The translations under genes and the position numbers were made by a program. Below, one piece after another: positions 5,711-6,609 of a stretch of 6,609 nt of DNA. Each line of letters begins with the position of its first letter. Positions within the stretch are counted from its first letter, which is position 1. The notes beneath the pieces are model-generated. The model was not told where the DNA came from. It made no database searches and worked only from the letters and a program-made list of their open reading frames with translations. Source of the stretch: an uncultured Agathobaculum sp. Lineage in GTDB: Bacteria; Bacillota; Clostridia; Oscillospirales; Butyricicoccaceae. The stretch is taken from NCBI GenBank assembly GCA_944376955.1, contig CALWEB010000107.1, forward strand, positions 1 through 6,609. Direction: 5' to 3'.

Positions 5711-5735
5711 CTAAGGGGGATAAAATCCCCCTTAG
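5711..5735 (-). terminator. Hairpin immediately after the nifS stop codon
   Basis: An 11-bp perfect stem (CTAAGGGGGAT with ATCCCCCTTAG, 3-nt loop) begins 3 nt after the nifS TAA. It has no U tract of its own, but is followed at once by the A6/T6 hairpin at 5678-5707, which on the minus strand ends GAACCTTTTTTCG and looks like a terminator. The two together could stop or reduce transcription from nifS into nifU, or stabilise the nifS 3' end. Confidence 0.4.
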
Positions 5736-5738
5736 AGC

Positions 5739-6609
5739 TTAGTGCGCGTGCAGTTCGCTTGCCGCCGTCAGGTTGGGCTTGCCGTTCTCCCATACCGGGC
5801 TCATCGAACGCAGTGTGGAAACCACCTGCGCCACGGTTTCGATGATGTAATCGACATCCTCTTCGGTGTTCTGCTCGCCCAGCGTCAGGCGCAGCGAACC
5901 GTGTGCGATCTCGTGCGGCAGGCCGATCGCCATCAGGACATGGGACGGGTCGAGCGAACCGGTCGAGCATGCCGAACCGGTCGAGCCACAAATGCCCATG
6001 TTGTCCAGCATCAGGATCAGGCCCTCACCCTCGATTGCCTCGAACACGAACGACGCCGTGCCCGGCAGGCGGTTTTCCGGGTCACCGGTGTAGTGCGTGT
6101 AGGGCACCTTGTCCATCACGCCTTTGACCAGCTTATCCGTCAGGCGTTTGACGTAACCCATCTTCTCATCCAGACCCTCAACGGCTTCCTTCATGGCCGC
6201 CGCAAGGCCGATGCAGCCCGCGGTGTTCTCGGTTCCCGAGCACAAGCCGCGCTCCTGGCCGCCACCGTATACCAGCGGCTCAAGCGCAATGCCCTTCTTC
6301 AGGTACAGCGCGCCTACGCCACGCGGGCCACGGAACTTATGCGCGGACAGCGACAGCATGTCAATACCCATTTCCTGCACGTCGATGTGCATATGGCCCA
6401 CCGCCTGTACCGCGTCCGTATGGAACTTTGCGCCGACCGAATGCGCCAGCGCCGCGATTTCCTTGAGTGGCTGGATGGTACCGATCTCGTTGTTTGCCGC
6501 CATGATGGAGACGAGCGCGGTATCCTCGCTCATCTCCCGCTTGCGCTGCTCGAGATCAACACGGCCAAACTTGTCCACATCCAGATAGGTCACACGGAAG
6601 CCCTCTTTC
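5739..6609 (-). CDS. nifS: Cysteine desulfurase NifS/IscS, C-terminal ~290 residues (runs off the right edge)
   Basis: This PLP enzyme converts cysteine to alanine and a protein-bound persulfide, the sulfur source for Fe-S assembly on NifU. The visible frame starts KEGFRVTYLDVDKFGRVD at the window edge; the N-terminal ~110 residues are outside, judging from where the PLP lysine normally falls. Seen here are AANNEIGTIQP, the PLP-contacting HTDAVQAVGH, the Schiff-base lysine in SLSAHKFRGPRG (visible residue 91), the RGLCSGTEN loop and the sulfur-carrying active cysteine in GSACSTGSLDPSHVL (visible residue 204). The CSTG.LDPSHVL form fits the NifS/IscS group I enzymes rather than SufS. The frame remains open to the edge, so the ATG-less region at 6591-6593 (GTG) is internal. 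The protein ends SELHAH, echoing the His-rich end of the adjacent NifU. Confidence 0.96.
   Translation of the reverse strand, partial: KEGFRVTYLDVDKFGRVDLEQRKREMSEDTALVSIMAANNEIGTIQPLKEIAALAHSVGAKFHTDAVQAVGHMHIDVQEMGIDMLSLSAHKFRGPRGVGALYLKKGIALEPLVYGGGQERGLCSGTENTAGCIGLAAAMKEAVEGLDEKMGYVKRLTDKLVKGVMDKVPYTHYTGDPENRLPGTASFVFEAIEGEGLILMLDNMGICGSTGSACSTGSLDPSHVLMAIGLPHEIAHGSLRLTLGEQNTEEDVDYIIETVAQVVSTLRSMSPVWENGKPNLTAASELHAH

Larger units (their letters stand above)
5557..5735 (-). repeat. Hairpin-array element B (between nifU and nifS)
   Basis: About 179 bp hold six hairpins. In plus coordinates: 5557-5578 (9-bp TGCAGACGC, loop CGCA); 5590-5618 (10-bp GTCAAAGTCC, 9-nt loop); 5627-5645 (8-bp CCGCGCCG, loop TAG); 5650-5664 (6-bp GGCCGC, loop TGT); 5678-5707 (arms CGAAAAAA and TTTTTTCG around GTTC/GAAC); and 5711-5735 (11-bp CTAAGGGGGAT, loop AAA). 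Read on the minus strand the order of parts parallels element A: AGGG palindrome, A6/T6 hairpin, CCGC-ACA-GCGG hairpin, CGCTRCGGCGCGG, a CGGAGAA motif, closing hairpin. The 5590-5618 hairpin is extra, and A's second hairpin is absent here. No gene is visible. The similarity is motif-level, so common origin is likely but not proved. Confidence 0.55.

Noticed and set aside
4871..5735. nifU as cargo of a composite transposon between inverted elements
   Set aside because: There is no transposase, nifU is an essential-type gene next to its normal partner nifS, and target-site duplications were not evident. Two independent repeat insertions fit better.

Overview
The window looks like chromosome of a fairly GC-rich Firmicute of class Clostridia. 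The basis is a tRNA-sensing T-box leader, sigma-A type promoters, strong AGGAGG-type ribosome binding sites and clostridial-style NifS/NifU proteins. A gut Oscillospirales/Butyricicoccus-like organism is a guess from protein flavour only; there is no 16S gene here. Four recognisable genes lie on the minus strand and one unrecognised gene on the plus strand.

Layout, left to right. (1) 1-347, minus: the first ~115 codons of cysS (cysteinyl-tRNA synthetase), running off the left edge. (2) 348-750: no protein gene. It holds the cysS control region: a good sigma-A promoter (620-648), a leader of about 265 nt with T-box riboswitch hallmarks (Stem I, a TGC cysteine specifier, a T-box sequence with bulge TGGA) and an intrinsic terminator. 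A weak divergent promoter and a ribosome binding site for the next gene are also there. (3) 751-1329, plus: a 192-residue acidic soluble protein of unknown function. (4) 1336-1372: a strong bidirectional terminator between converging genes. (5) 1378-4836, minus: full-length mfd, the transcription-repair coupling factor. (6) 4837-5071: a spacer packed with hairpins. (7) 5072-5521, minus: nifU/iscU, the Fe-S cluster scaffold. (8) 5522-5738: a second hairpin-packed spacer. (9) 5739-6609, minus: the C-terminal ~290 residues of a NifS-type cysteine desulfurase, running off the right edge.

How they work together: NifS takes sulfur from cysteine and NifU assembles it into Fe-S clusters, so these two form one pathway. 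mfd is downstream on the same strand but is separated by 235 bp containing terminator-like hairpins, so co-transcription is uncertain. cysS is controlled separately, by uncharged tRNA-Cys.

The least explained content is the pair of ~180-bp hairpin arrays (4870-5050 and 5557-5735) on either side of nifU. They show a similar order of parts in opposite orientation and short shared motifs, which suggests two diverged, inverted copies of a small non-coding repeat (MITE/REP/BOX-like). No complete novel protein system is visible. The many long open frames antisense to mfd, including one of 460 codons, look like shadows of a GC-rich gene.
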